Source: an uncultured Peptostreptococcaceae bacterium (GTDB lineage: Bacteria; Bacillota; Clostridia; Peptostreptococcales; Anaerovoracaceae). From it: DNA of 15,060 bases. The position numbers were made by a program, and so were the translations under genes. Positions within the stretch are counted from its first letter, which is position 1; the number at the start of each line of letters is the position of its first letter. The stretch is from assembly GCA_905236895.1 (NCBI GenBank), contig CAJOQI010000160.1:1-15060 (forward strand). The letters are read 5' to 3'. The notes beneath the pieces were generated by a model that saw only the letters and a program-made list of their open reading frames with translations, did not search any database and was not told where the DNA came from. Below are positions 14,804 through 15,060 of the stretch, one piece after another.

Positions 14804-15060
14804 ATGGAAGTTACGTTGGAAAAAATCGAACTGGTCAGAGACCGCACCGGAGTTAGCTATAAAGAAGCAAAGGATGCTCTTGAAGCAGCAAACGGAAGCA
14901 TCGTTGATGCAATAATCGCCCTTGAAGAGAATGTTGAGGGAGTTGAAACAGTAAGAAGCACAGAGAATGTGGGCAACCGCAAGGATGCAGTTCTCGGAAA
15001 ACTTAAAGAAACCATTGCCAAGGGTAATGTGAACAAAATCATCATCACCAAGGATGATAA
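14804..15060 (+). CDS. DUF4342 / UBA-like domain protein, 3'-truncated by window edge
   Basis: The frame from ATG 14804 is open to the window end (85 complete codons). It begins MEVTLEKIELVRDRTGVSYK and continues with EAKDALEAANGSIVDAIIALEE, a UBA/TS-N-type three-helix pattern like the N-terminus of EF-Ts. The visible C-terminal part, KETIAKGNVNKIIITKD, fits the start of the DUF4342 domain. GGAGG (14791-14795) lies 8 bases before this ATG, so the in-frame ATG at 14789, which sits on the ribosome-binding site, is not the start. It follows recO by 20 bases with no terminator. Function is unknown; DUF4342 proteins are small and widespread in Clostridia. Confidence 0.85.
   Translation, partial: MEVTLEKIELVRDRTGVSYKEAKDALEAANGSIVDAIIALEENVEGVETVRSTENVGNRKDAVLGKLKETIAKGNVNKIIITKDD

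Overview
The window reads as a moderate-GC Firmicute chromosome, most likely class Clostridia. The evidence is gene order rather than a marker gene. The two ends carry the block known from Bacillus subtilis as yqeV(mtaB)-rpsU-yqeY ... phoH-ybeY-cdd-era-recO. Shine-Dalgarno sites are strong (AGGAGG type), arginine is coded mostly by AGA/AGG, and several genes start with GTG or TTG. Assignment below class is not supported by anything I can see. Sporulation genes that sit in this block in spore-formers (yqfC/yqfD) are absent, which fits a non-sporulating lineage but does not prove it.

Layout. (1) 3-2421, plus strand: 5'-truncated mtaB (tRNA methylthiotransferase), a HIT-family hydrolase, rpsU (ribosomal protein S21, with its own consensus-like promoter) and yqeY, closed by a perfect 13-bp hairpin terminator at 2454-2484. 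(2) 2422-6574, an amino-sugar island: an intergenic leader with a CG-centred palindrome, an N-acylglucosamine 2-epimerase family gene on plus, then convergently nagA (GlcNAc-6-P deacetylase) and a ROK-like sugar kinase on minus. (3) 6575-6725, a divergent promoter region. (4) 6726-11247, a two-gene ABC system of the MacB/LolD-FtsX type, whose 1272-residue permease carries a roughly 700-residue extracellular region that is mostly coiled coil. (5) 11285-14783, the housekeeping run phoH-ybeY-cdd-era-recO, tightly packed or overlapping. (6) from 14804, a DUF4342/UBA-like protein running off the window.

How the genes fit together. The housekeeping genes concern translation and RNA/ribosome maturation (MtaB, S21, YqeY, PhoH, YbeY, Era), with pyrimidine salvage (Cdd) and recombination (RecO). 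The amino-sugar genes would interconvert N-acyl-hexosamines (epimerase), phosphorylate them (kinase) and deacetylate the 6-phosphate (NagA). No transporter, NagB deaminase, sialate lyase or regulator gene is in view, so the pathway is incomplete here. The ABC system has no recognisable substrate-specific partner. Relative to B. subtilis, about 8.8 kb of accessory genes lies between yqeY and phoH, and pgpH/yqfF and dgkA are absent from the block.

Points most worth a second look: phoH has an ideal Shine-Dalgarno site aimed at an ATA codon; the epimerase has Asp where the family has a catalytic His, and a codon-usage break inside the gene; the permease has a six-copy pentapeptide tract within its coiled coil; and a TAAACCGGTTTA palindrome precedes the epimerase.
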